DNA of 40,976 nucleotides from an uncultured Lentisphaerota bacterium (GTDB lineage: Bacteria > Verrucomicrobiota > Kiritimatiellia > CAIQIC01). The notes beneath the pieces are model-generated. The model saw only the letters and a program-made list of their open reading frames with translations, did no database searches and had not been told where the DNA came from. The stretch spans positions 1 through 40,976 of the forward strand of contig CAIWHP010000103.1 in assembly GCA_903912445.1 (NCBI GenBank). Reading direction: 5' to 3'. Below are positions 7,081-13,818 of this stretch, piece by piece (positions within the stretch are counted from its first letter, which is position 1; the number at the start of each line of letters is the position of its first letter). The translations under genes and the position numbers were made by a program.

Positions 7081-7674
7081 GTGATTACTGATCAGAAACA
7101 GAGCGACCGTCAGGCGCAGCGGACATTGGCTCTGTGGGCGGCGGACTGTGCGGAGCATGTGCTGGGGTTGTTCGAGGCGCAGCGACCGCACGACGACCGG
7201 CCGCGCAAGGCGATCGAGACTGCGTGCGCCTGGGCGCGCGGCGAAATCAATTGTACCCCGGCCCGCGCCGCCGCTGTCGCCGCGCATGCCGCCGCGCGCG
7301 CGGCAACCGATCCCGCCGCCATCGCCACCGCCCGCCTCTGCGGACATACCGCCGCCATCGCCCATTCGGCCCGACACGCCGGGGGTGTGCCCCTCTACGC
7401 GTGCAAGGCCGTCACCGCTGCCGCCGGTCCCGCAGCTGCGGCCAAGGGAATCGCCTGGCAAAAGCGCCGCCTGCCGAAAAAACTTTGGCCGCTGGCGTTT
7501 CCTGCCGCAATAAAGCCTAACGCGGCTACGCCACACCCAAACCTCACGCGGAGCGTGAGGACTACTTTGCAGAGCCGCCGCCATAGTAGGCCTCTCGCTC
7601 CGCGAGAGGCGCATGTTCAGCGACCTGCCAGCCTGCTGAACATTGTGCCAGGAAAAGAAAACTCTGATGATTAG
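7081..7674 (+). CDS. Putative immunity protein (Imm-5-like domain) with a repeat-derived C-terminal tail
   Basis: The 197-residue frame starts at a GTG with a poor ribosome site; domain homology begins near RQAQRTLALWAADCAEHVL. The segments LFEAQRPHDDRPRKAIE, CAWARGEI and a run of Ala-rich helices (AAAVAAHAAARAA, ARLCGHTAAIAHSA) match a widespread helical family annotated as 'putative immunity protein'. Homology stops around residue 140 (LPKKLWPLAFPAA). The remaining 55 or so residues read through two strong DNA hairpins (7542-7560, 7590-7610) and look like translated repeat, not conserved protein. No cognate toxin lies next to it, so its partner and function are unknown. A 5' duplicate lies at 6216. 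Confidence 0.7.
   Translation: MITDQKQSDRQAQRTLALWAADCAEHVLGLFEAQRPHDDRPRKAIETACAWARGEINCTPARAAAVAAHAAARAATDPAAIATARLCGHTAAIAHSARHAGGVPLYACKAVTAAAGPAAAAKGIAWQKRRLPKKLWPLAFPAAIKPNAATPHPNLTRSVRTTLQSRRHSRPLAPREAHVQRPASLLNIVPGKENSDD
7542..7610. repeat. Paired hairpin element inside the immunity-like frame
   Basis: Hairpin 1 is CCTCACGC-GGA-GCGTGAGG (7542-7560). Hairpin 2 is GCCTCTCGC-TCC-GCGAGAGGC (7590-7610). They are flanked inward by ACTAC and GTAG, which can also pair, giving a composite element. Both have the same CGC-GGA-GCG centre, read on opposite strands. It lies within the open frame of the immunity-like gene. Confidence 0.75.
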
Positions 7675-7723
7675 AGATACAAGGGTCTCCGCCCCGGCGC
7701 GCACGGGCTGAAGAGGGTAGACA

Positions 7724-7819
7724 CCGAGTCGGAGACTCGGCCTACAAAGCGGCGGATACCGTCCGCAGGCAAAACACCCACCACTGCTGCGGTACGCCGG
7801 ACCTCCGATCCGGCGTTAC
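7724..7819. repeat. Two further hairpin elements upstream of the VOC gene
   Basis: CCGAGTC-GGA-GACTCGG (7724-7740) is flanked by GTAG and CTAC. CGCCGGA, a 7-base loop and TCCGGCG (within 7792-7819) is flanked by GTA and TAC. They repeat the design of the hairpins at 7542-7610: a GTAG-type border and a purine-rich GGA/TCC centre. The rest of 7675-7872 holds nothing recognisable except the VOC ribosome site. Confidence 0.6.
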
Positions 7820-7872
7820 TGGTGGAGCACGAAAGGCGGTGTACTTTACCCCGCCATGAAAGGAAGAAAGCC

Positions 7873-8244
7873 ATGAAACATAATCCCGTCAGGTGGTTCG
7901 AGATCTACGTGCAGGACATGAAGCGCGCGAAGAAGTTCTATGAAAAGGTGCTGGCGGTGAAGTTGGCGAAGCTCAAGAACCCGGGCATGGAGATGTGGAG
8001 CTTCCCGATGGAAATGCAGGGCAGGGGCTGTGCCGGCGCCTTGGTGTGCATGCAAGGCGTGCCGTACGGCTGCGGCGGCACGCTGGTCTACTTCGCGAGC
8101 GAAGACTGTGCCCTCGAGGAGGCCCGTGTTATCAAGGCTGGCGGCCAGATCCACCGGTCGAAGATGTCCATCGGCGAGTACGGCTTCATCTCGCTGGTCC
8201 ACGACACCGAAGGCAACCTGGTCGGATTGCATTCGCTGCAATAG
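7873..8244 (+). CDS. VOC family protein (glyoxalase/bleomycin-resistance fold)
   Basis: The 123-residue protein starts at the ATG at 7873, behind AAAGGAAG; an in-frame extension upstream runs into repeat DNA and is rejected. VRWFEIYVQDMKRAKKFYEKVL is the opening beta-alpha-beta of the vicinal oxygen chelate fold. The second half contains TLVYFASEDC, EEARVIKAGGQIHRSKM and HDTEGNLVGLHSL, the usual closing metal-binding Glu/His strand region. Family members are metal-dependent isomerases, dioxygenases or resistance proteins; small stand-alone VOC proteins like this one generally have no assigned reaction. Confidence 0.87.
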   Translation: MKHNPVRWFEIYVQDMKRAKKFYEKVLAVKLAKLKNPGMEMWSFPMEMQGRGCAGALVCMQGVPYGCGGTLVYFASEDCALEEARVIKAGGQIHRSKMSIGEYGFISLVHDTEGNLVGLHSLQ

Positions 8245-8596
8245 CCTGGGGGGCCGCACCAAGCTCCCCGACTGCGCTGGTTTGCTGCGCACAGTGCAGA
8301 TCAGCCGTGGGAATCCGCATACGGTGTCGTGTGCGGACAGCGTGTGGCTCACAAAAGACTGGTCTGGGAAGCGGCGGGCCAAGCGCACCACGACGATGAC
8401 CAAGACCAGCAGCCCCAGCGAGCTCCCGCCAATATAATAAAATTGGCGAGCATCGGTGACCGTATTAGATTCACGGCGATCCGCTTCAGTTCACACGGGC
8501 TGCCGCCCCTCCGGCTTCCGTCTAAACTTCAAGCCACGTCAGTGCGCTGGGGCTGATGCCAGTCCCCGGCAACCGCGCACCGGGAGCCGGAAGCGG
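8245..8596. other. Gene-poor stretch with a possible DUF3309-like remnant on the minus strand
   Basis: No good gene is seen. On the minus strand, open from about 8490 to 8360, a frame without any start codon reads ARQFYYIGGSSLGLLVLVIVVVRLARR. This resembles the Tyr-Tyr/Gly-rich turn and second membrane helix of the DUF3309 protein at 8773-8931. It may be the decayed 3' half of a paralogue. It then continues antisense to the VOC gene without meaning. Confidence 0.3.
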
Positions 8597-8692
8597 TCAC
8601 CCAAAAGAAAGCCAGCATCCCGAAAATAGCAGGCAGGCTGCCGCCAAGATGGCCAGCGTGACAACTGTACGAAAATTCTGTTTCGCTTTCAT
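8597..8692 (-). CDS. Possible tiny lipoprotein-like peptide
   Basis: The 31-codon frame has the plan of a lipoprotein signal peptide: a basic start (MKAKQNFR), a hydrophobic core (VVTLAILAAACLL) and lipobox LFSGC. Only about six residues would remain after cleavage. No convincing ribosome site precedes the ATG. It lies directly downstream of the DUF3309 gene on the same strand. It could be a real micro-lipoprotein, a truncated gene whose frame stops at a TGA, or chance. Confidence 0.3.
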   Translation of the reverse strand: MKAKQNFRTVVTLAILAAACLLFSGCWLSFG

Positions 8693-8772
8693 GTATGTTT
8701 CTAAATTTAGTCAGTCCGGTCGCAACGCAGAACCCTTGATCAGCCCGGCTTCACGGTCCGGGGGTTTGCCGT

Positions 8773-8931
8773 TCAAAGCTGACCCGCCAAGACCAAGATA
8801 AACAGGATCAAGACTACGAGACCCAACCCGCTGCTGGGGTAATATCCCCAATTCCTGCTATGGGGCCACGTGGGGATGGCTCCCAAGAGCGCCAGAATCA
8901 GCACAACCAACAATATGGCTCCGATGCTCAT
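8773..8931 (-). CDS. DUF3309 family small membrane protein
   Basis: The 52-residue protein has two hydrophobic helices (SIGAILLVVLILALLGAIP and SGLGLVVLILFILVLAG) around the conserved turn TWPHSRNWGYYPS. This arrangement is diagnostic of the DUF3309 family. The ATG at 8931 is preceded by AAAGGA eight bases upstream. Members occur widely in Proteobacteria and PVC bacteria as tiny predicted inner-membrane proteins, often near stress or envelope genes; no function is established. It is transcribed away from the broken DUF481 gene at 9173. Confidence 0.85.
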   Translation of the reverse strand: MSIGAILLVVLILALLGAIPTWPHSRNWGYYPSSGLGLVVLILFILVLAGQL

Positions 8932-9024
8932 GATGATGTCCTTTCACTGGGTGAAGATACGAGACGGCGTGGCCCGCCGCCATGGGGTTTAACCCTACCG
9001 CCGGCTGCACTTGCGCGAGCATTC

Positions 9025-9054
9025 TTGACATCCACCAGCCCTTTGGCATATGCC
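9025..9054 (+). promoter_or_regulatory. Possible promoter of the DUF481-like pseudogene
   Basis: TTGACA (9025-9030), an 18-base spacer and TATGCC lie about 120 bases before the ATG at 9173. The -35 is perfect and the -10 matches only in its first three bases. Confidence 0.3.
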
Positions 9055-9172
9055 TCTGGGTCTTGAAAGTGTTGCGTTCAGGACGGGCGGGACGCGTTAT
9101 TGTGGTGCGCCGCCGGTCGAGCGCAACAAGGCCCCCTTGTTGAATGGGCCTGAACAAAAACTAGAGGAGCAT

Positions 9173-9636
9173 ATGAAGGCCTGTCTGCGAAGCCTGTTCG
9201 CCATAGCACCCTGGGCACCGCCTGGGCCGGCCCCGTGCCGGGCGGGGGCGATCTGCTGAAAACCTTGAGGGCCACCATCGGCGAGAAGAAGCCGTGGGCG
9301 TTGACGCTCGCCGCCGGCATGGCGCTCGACAGCGGCGACTCCGACACACGCCTGCGCACCGCCCGTGCGCTGTACGAATACGAAGGCAAGGTATGCGAGC
9401 TGCTGTTCAGCGCCGGTACCGCCTACGGCACCGACAAGGGCCGCGCCAACGTGGACAACTCCAACGGCCGGGCGGATGATCCTTTCCATTTCAACAAACT
9501 CACCGACGCGCCGGCCGATATCACCACGCGGCCCAACGTGCGGCTGTTGGTGAAGGACGCTTGCGACAACCTGCCCGCGCCGGACCGGAAGGGCAACGAC
9601 GAGAGCATCGCCGGAGCGTTGGCAGTCAAATGGTGA
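9173..9636 (+). pseudogene. Broken DUF481-like outer-membrane protein gene
   Basis: An ATG at 9173 with AGAGGAG just upstream begins a signal peptide (MKACLRSLFAIA). The frame then shifts near 9210-9215 and the sequence continues in another frame as LGTAWAGPVPGGGDLL, so one base has probably been lost or misread in the signal peptide. Downstream, KPWALTLAAGMALDSGDSDT, the LYEYEG strand and a TAYGTDKG strand resemble the start of a DUF481 (YdiY-like) beta-barrel. LLVKDACDNLPAPDRKGND and the final ALAVKW resemble its last strands. Only about 150 residues remain, against roughly 220 or more in the family, so strands appear to be missing from the middle. Confidence 0.6.
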
Positions 9637-9704
9637 ACATAACTTTTGAATCTCGCCGCCCCATTCCGGGACGCCGAGGCTGGAAAAAACGAAAGGGAAC
9701 CGTC

Positions 9705-10216
9705 ATGAAGAAGAGTCAGGTCAGTCTGTTGCTGTGTGCCGGGTTGCTCGCACTCGCCGTGGGCGCGCGGGCCGAGGACAGCGGGCTGCGGCTCGGCGCG
9801 GGCGCGAACTATTGGACCGCGGTCAAGAACATTGACGTGGACAACATCGATAAGCACGGCTTCTCGTGGGTCGGCACCGTGCAGTTTTGGCCGTCGTGGA
9901 TTGGCGTCGAGGCCGATGTCGAGTGGTTCAAGAGCGGCTATGCCGGCGCCGCGCAGGACGTCTGGGCGCCGCAGGCCTACCTGCTCCTCGGCAAGACGCT
10001 CTACGGCGCGATCGGCATCGGCGGCTACTATTCCGACGGCGACTGGGCCGACAAACCTTCTACGCCTTCCGCATCGGCGCCGACCTCGAAGTCCTCCCGC
10101 ACATCCATCTGGACATCAACGCCAACTACCGCTTCCAGGACTGGTCCTCGCTCAGCACGTCCAACATCAAGAGTGACACGATCACGCTCGGCGCCGCCGC
10201 GCGCATAGCTTTCTGA
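9705..10216 (+). pseudogene. Frameshifted outer-membrane beta-barrel protein gene
   Basis: The ATG at 9705 follows AAAGGG. Signal peptide MKKSQVSLLLCAGLLALAVGARA leads into alternating beta-strands (LRLGAGANYWTA, FSWVGTVQFWPS, IGVEADVEWFKSG, YGAIGIGGYYSDGDW). At about 10062 the frame breaks after DWADKP. One missing base would restore FYAFRIGADLEVLPHIHLDI and the typical C-terminal strand TITLGAAARIAF ending in Phe (stop at 10216). Repaired, it would be about 170 residues, an OmpW/opacity-size porin-like barrel. It may be a true pseudogene or a sequencing error, since the frame is otherwise clean. Confidence 0.75.
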
Positions 10217-10530
10217 TGGCGTGCGCCCCCGGTTTGTTCCCGGGGCCCTGTCCTGAGCGCTGCCGGCGGGCGGGTCGATCCTGGCGCCGTAGCGTGGCTT
10301 GACTTTGCGATGCGGCCCGCGAAGATACGCACGTGTTTTTCGATATCAGCCTGTGGTCAAGCCACGCGGCGTTGCTTGGGGGTGTGGCCAAGCGCTTGCC
10401 TCCCAGGCTGGGTCTATCCCCAGCCTCCACGCGTGCTGCTCCGCAACGCGTCCTCGGCGAGTGGGAAAGTTTTGATTATCCACCTTGAAGGCAAGCAACG
10501 CCCTTGTCGTGTCGCCCGGTTCAGAACATC
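10217..10530. other. Intergenic region with inverted repeats
   Basis: This is about 314 bases without a credible gene. A GC-rich hairpin (CCCCGG-TTTGTT-CCGGGG, about 10227-10245) follows the broken barrel gene and could end its transcript, but it lacks a T-tract. A 12-bp perfect inverted repeat, GCGTGGCTTGAC (10292-10303) and GTCAAGCCACGC (10356-10367), encloses 52 bases. A further hairpin GGCTGGG-TCTATC-CCCAGCC lies near 10408-10427. No clear ribosome site precedes the peptidase ATG. Confidence 0.5.
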
Positions 10531-12573
10531 ATGAAAATAATTACGCTTTCGCTGCTTATCGGTTTTGGGGCCGCCTGCAACCTTGTCGCTGCACCGGCAG
10601 CGGCACAGCCGCCCAAGGTGCCGGCCTTCTCGGTGGATTACATGGATCGCTCGGTGAGTCCTGCCGCGGATTTTTACCGGTTTGCCGCCGGCGGGTGGCT
10701 GAAGCAGAACCCCGTGCCACCCGACAAAGCCCGCTGGGCCGCCTTCAGCGAGCTGGCCGAGCGCAACTGGTATCTCATCCATGCGCTGCTCGACGCGGCC
10801 GCAAGGGACCAGGCCGCGCCGGCACACTCGCCCCGGCGCGAGGTCGGCGATTTCTTCGCCTCGGCCATGGACACCAACCGCATCGAGCACCTCGGGCTCC
10901 AGCCGCTGGCGCACGACTTGGAACAGATCGACCGCCTCCAGACCACGGCGGACCTGTTCGCCCTGCTGGCGGATTTTCACCAGCGCGGCATCGGCGGGCT
11001 GTTTGCGGTCGGCTTCGGGGCGGACGCGAAAAACAGCTCCATCTACGCCGTCGAACTGTGGCAGGGCGGCCTCGCGCTACCGGATCGCGATTATTACCTG
11101 CAGGACAGCTTTGCGGAGCAGCTCAAACGCTATCGCGCGCATGTGGAGCAGATGTTCGGCCTGCTCGGTGAACCACCCGCGGAAGCCGGGGCGCACGCCG
11201 CGACCGTCCTCGCGCTCGAAACGGAACTCGCCCGGGCCAGCCGCTCGCGCCTGGACCTGCGCGACCCGCACAAGAACTATCACAAATTCAGCGGCGGCGA
11301 ACTTGCCGCGAAAACGCCGGCGCTGCTGTGGAGCGTCTATTTCGCCGGCCGCCAGGTGCCCGGCCCCGCGTACGAGATCGTCGGCCAGCCGGAGTTTTTC
11401 GAGGCGGTGAACCGGCTCGTGGAGCAACGGCCGCTGGCGGATTGGAAGGTTTATCTGCGCTGGCATCTGGTCCACGGCAGCGCCGCGTATCTGCCGGCGG
11501 CCTTCGAGCAGGCGCATTTTGACTTTTTCGGCAAAGTCCTGAGCGGCCAGCCGGAGCAGGAGCCCCGTTGGAAGCGCGCCGCCCATTTCATTGACGGCGC
11601 CATCGGCGAGGCGCTGGGCCAGCTGTACGTGGAGCAATGCTTCCCGCCGGAAGCCAAGGCGCGCATGAACGCGCTTGTGGAAAACCTGAAGGCGGTGTTT
11701 CACGACCGCCTCGAACGCGTCCCGTGGATGACCGCCGCGACACGCGCCAAAGCCCTGGCGAAGTTTGCGCGCTTCACGCAGAAGATCGGGCACCCGGACA
11801 AGTTCCGCGATTACTCCGCCCTCGCCATCCGGCGCGACGATCTGCTGGGCAACATCCGCCGCGCCGCCGCGTTCGAGTCGCAGCGCGAGAGCGTCCGCGT
11901 GGGCCGGCCGGTGGACCGCACCGAGTGGGGGATGACGCCGGAAACCGTCAACGCCTACTTCAGTCCGCAGCTCAACGAAATCGTCTTTCCCGCCGGCCTG
12001 CTGCAGCCGCCGTTCTTTGATGTGACGATGGACGACGCCGTGAACTACGGGGCGGTCGGCGTGGTCATTGGCCACGAGATCACGCACGGCTACGACGACC
12101 AGGGCCGCAAATACGATGCGGACGGCAATTTGAACGACTGGTGGACCGCCGCCGATTCCGCCGCCTTCGAGGCCCGCGCGCAGCTGGTCGTGGAGGCCTA
12201 CAGCGGCTTTGAAGCGCTGCCCGGTCTGCGGGTGAACGGCCAGCTAACCCTCGGCGAAAACATGGCCGATATCGGCGGCGTGAGCATCGCCTTCGAAGCC
12301 CTGCAACGCGCGCTCGCCAAAAACCCGGCGCAGCGCAAGCCGGTGGACGGCTTCACCCCGGAGCAGCGTTTCTTCATCTCCTTCGCACAGATCTGGCGGA
12401 TTAACATCCGCGCGCCCGAAGCGCAGCGGCTCCTGACCGTGGATACGCATGCGCCCGGCCAATTCCGCGCCTTCGGCCCGCTGCTCCACCTGCAGCCGTT
12501 CTACGAGGCCTTTGCCATCGCGCCTGGCAGCCCGCTGTGGCTGTCGCCGGAAAAGCGTGCGCTGATCTGGTGA
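10531..12573 (+). CDS. M13 (neprilysin/PepO-like) zinc metallopeptidase
   Basis: The 680-residue protein has the full M13 length. Signal sequence MKIITLSLLIGFGAACNLVA has a Cys that is only a weak lipobox. The N-terminal peptidase M13 domain begins at VDYMDRSVSPAADFYRFA. The C-terminal catalytic domain holds NAYFSPQLNEIVFPAGLLQ, zinc motif HEITH (His515, Glu516, His519) and ENMAD (Glu576, Asp580), plus the closing RALIW-type end. All key residues are present, so the enzyme should be active, cleaving short peptides outside the cytoplasm. The start at 10531 is preferred because the signal peptide begins there; upstream GTG starts only add a polar extension. Confidence 0.95.
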   Translation: MKIITLSLLIGFGAACNLVAAPAAAQPPKVPAFSVDYMDRSVSPAADFYRFAAGGWLKQNPVPPDKARWAAFSELAERNWYLIHALLDAAARDQAAPAHSPRREVGDFFASAMDTNRIEHLGLQPLAHDLEQIDRLQTTADLFALLADFHQRGIGGLFAVGFGADAKNSSIYAVELWQGGLALPDRDYYLQDSFAEQLKRYRAHVEQMFGLLGEPPAEAGAHAATVLALETELARASRSRLDLRDPHKNYHKFSGGELAAKTPALLWSVYFAGRQVPGPAYEIVGQPEFFEAVNRLVEQRPLADWKVYLRWHLVHGSAAYLPAAFEQAHFDFFGKVLSGQPEQEPRWKRAAHFIDGAIGEALGQLYVEQCFPPEAKARMNALVENLKAVFHDRLERVPWMTAATRAKALAKFARFTQKIGHPDKFRDYSALAIRRDDLLGNIRRAAAFESQRESVRVGRPVDRTEWGMTPETVNAYFSPQLNEIVFPAGLLQPPFFDVTMDDAVNYGAVGVVIGHEITHGYDDQGRKYDADGNLNDWWTAADSAAFEARAQLVVEAYSGFEALPGLRVNGQLTLGENMADIGGVSIAFEALQRALAKNPAQRKPVDGFTPEQRFFISFAQIWRINIRAPEAQRLLTVDTHAPGQFRAFGPLLHLQPFYEAFAIAPGSPLWLSPEKRALIW

Positions 12574-12729
12574 GAGGACGATGGAAGGTTCGCGGGCCAT
12601 GCGGGTTGGTTTTTGACCGTGGGAAAAAGCTTGCGTAGCGCCGCATTTCGTTGTCACATAGCCATGGTGGATGCGGTCTGGCCGCGTGGTCTAACCGGCG
12701 CCACTGGAACCTGAAATAGGAGAAAGACC

Positions 12730-13284
12730 ATGAAGAGGTTGATCGTCCTGCTCGCGGTAGTTGGCCTGAGTATCCCCAGCGCATGGGCCAGCGGCATTGG
12801 CGTCTATGGCGCCTACTGGAAGACCAAAGGCGGCAGTGAAGCCTTTGACGGCGATGGCTTCGGCGGCGGGGCCAAGCTCAAAGTGGATATCGTCCCCCAG
12901 CTCTCGCTGGAAGTCCGCGGTACCTACTTCAGTTTGAAGCCCAAAGTGGAGGGCGGCGATAGCGACAGCGGGAAATTGGAAGTCATCCCCGTGGAAGCCG
13001 GCTTGACGCTCAACCTGGCCAACCGCTCCAAACTGACACCCTACATCGGGGGCGGCGCCGGCTACTACTTCATGAAGATCAAGGGCGATGGCGGCGAATC
13101 CGAGAGCCTCAAGAATCAGGTCGGCGGTTATGGCATTGCAGGCCTCGAGATCGAACTTGGCGAGGGCTTCTGCATCTTCGCGGAAGGGAAGTACACCGTG
13201 GTTTCCGCGCAGGATAAAGGCGGCGGGCCCAAGGTCAAACTCGATGGTTTTGGCGGCAACGCGGGTTTGATGATCAAGTTCTGA
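12730..13284 (+). CDS. Outer-membrane beta-barrel protein
   Basis: The 184-residue protein has signal peptide MKRLIVLLAVVGLSIPSAWA and AGGAG nine bases before the ATG. The mature part alternates short amphipathic strands with Gly-rich turns: GIGVYGAYWKTKGG, LSLEVRGTYFSLKP, KLTPYIGGGAGYYFMKIKG, CIFAEGKYTVVS. It ends in GGNAGLMIKF with the terminal Phe typical of barrel insertion signals. The size and PYIGGGAGYYF motif fit the OMP_b-brl/opacity-like group of eight-stranded barrels. It could be a small porin or structural protein; the ligand is unknown. A strong terminator follows, so it is probably monocistronic. Confidence 0.88.
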   Translation: MKRLIVLLAVVGLSIPSAWASGIGVYGAYWKTKGGSEAFDGDGFGGGAKLKVDIVPQLSLEVRGTYFSLKPKVEGGDSDSGKLEVIPVEAGLTLNLANRSKLTPYIGGGAGYYFMKIKGDGGESESLKNQVGGYGIAGLEIELGEGFCIFAEGKYTVVSAQDKGGGPKVKLDGFGGNAGLMIKF

Positions 13285-13309
13285 GCATCCATCGAACCTG
13301 CGCAGGCAG

Positions 13310-13338
13310 AAAACCCCCGGCACAACCGGGGGTTTTCC
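13310..13338 (+). terminator. Intrinsic terminator after the barrel protein gene
   Basis: AAAACCCCCGG-CACAA-CCGGGGGTTTT forms a perfect 11-bp stem with a five-base loop and ends in a T-rich stretch, 26 bases after the stop codon at 13284. It is A-rich on the left arm, so it could also work in the reverse direction. Confidence 0.9.
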
Positions 13339-13340
13339 TT

Positions 13341-13818
13341 TGCAGTCAGACGGTTCGGTTTTCCTGCTGGGGATGTGTTGTGTGGGGGCGGGCTCAACCA
13401 GGCCCCTGCTCAGGGGCTGCTGCCGATGACGGCCGCCCAGCGCCCGAAGCGGAGGGGAGGGACAACCTCCACGCGCGCCTTTGCGCGCAACGTGCTCCCG
13501 GCAGGCGCTAAAAAGCTGGCAAGAAATACCGGCCTACCTATACTCGCCAACGTGCGTGGCGACAGGCCGCTGAGCGCGGGCGGCTGGGGCATGGATCGCG
13601 GGAAGCAGTCCCGCCCCAAGTGGGGGCTCATTTTTTCATGCACTTGATCTCACATGAGGGTTGGCGCTGGCAATGACGACGAATCTCTACGGGCCGCTTC
13701 TCGCCGTGCGGGGGTGTTCTGCCCGGCTTGAGCGACTGCAAGCTGACCGGCACGAAGCCGGGGCCGTTTCGTGCCCTTGGAGGGCCGCAGGGCAAGATCG
13801 TGAGCTGGAGCGTCAGGC
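13341..13818. other. Intergenic region before the glycan locus
   Basis: This is about 480 bases with no convincing gene. A second terminator-like hairpin, GCCCC-AAGTG-GGGGC followed by TCATTTTTT (13613-13636), has no gene immediately upstream, which suggests a lost gene. A 49-codon frame from 13673 ends at 13822, overlapping the GTG start of the DUF2298 gene. It has no recognisable features and no good ribosome site. Confidence 0.45.
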
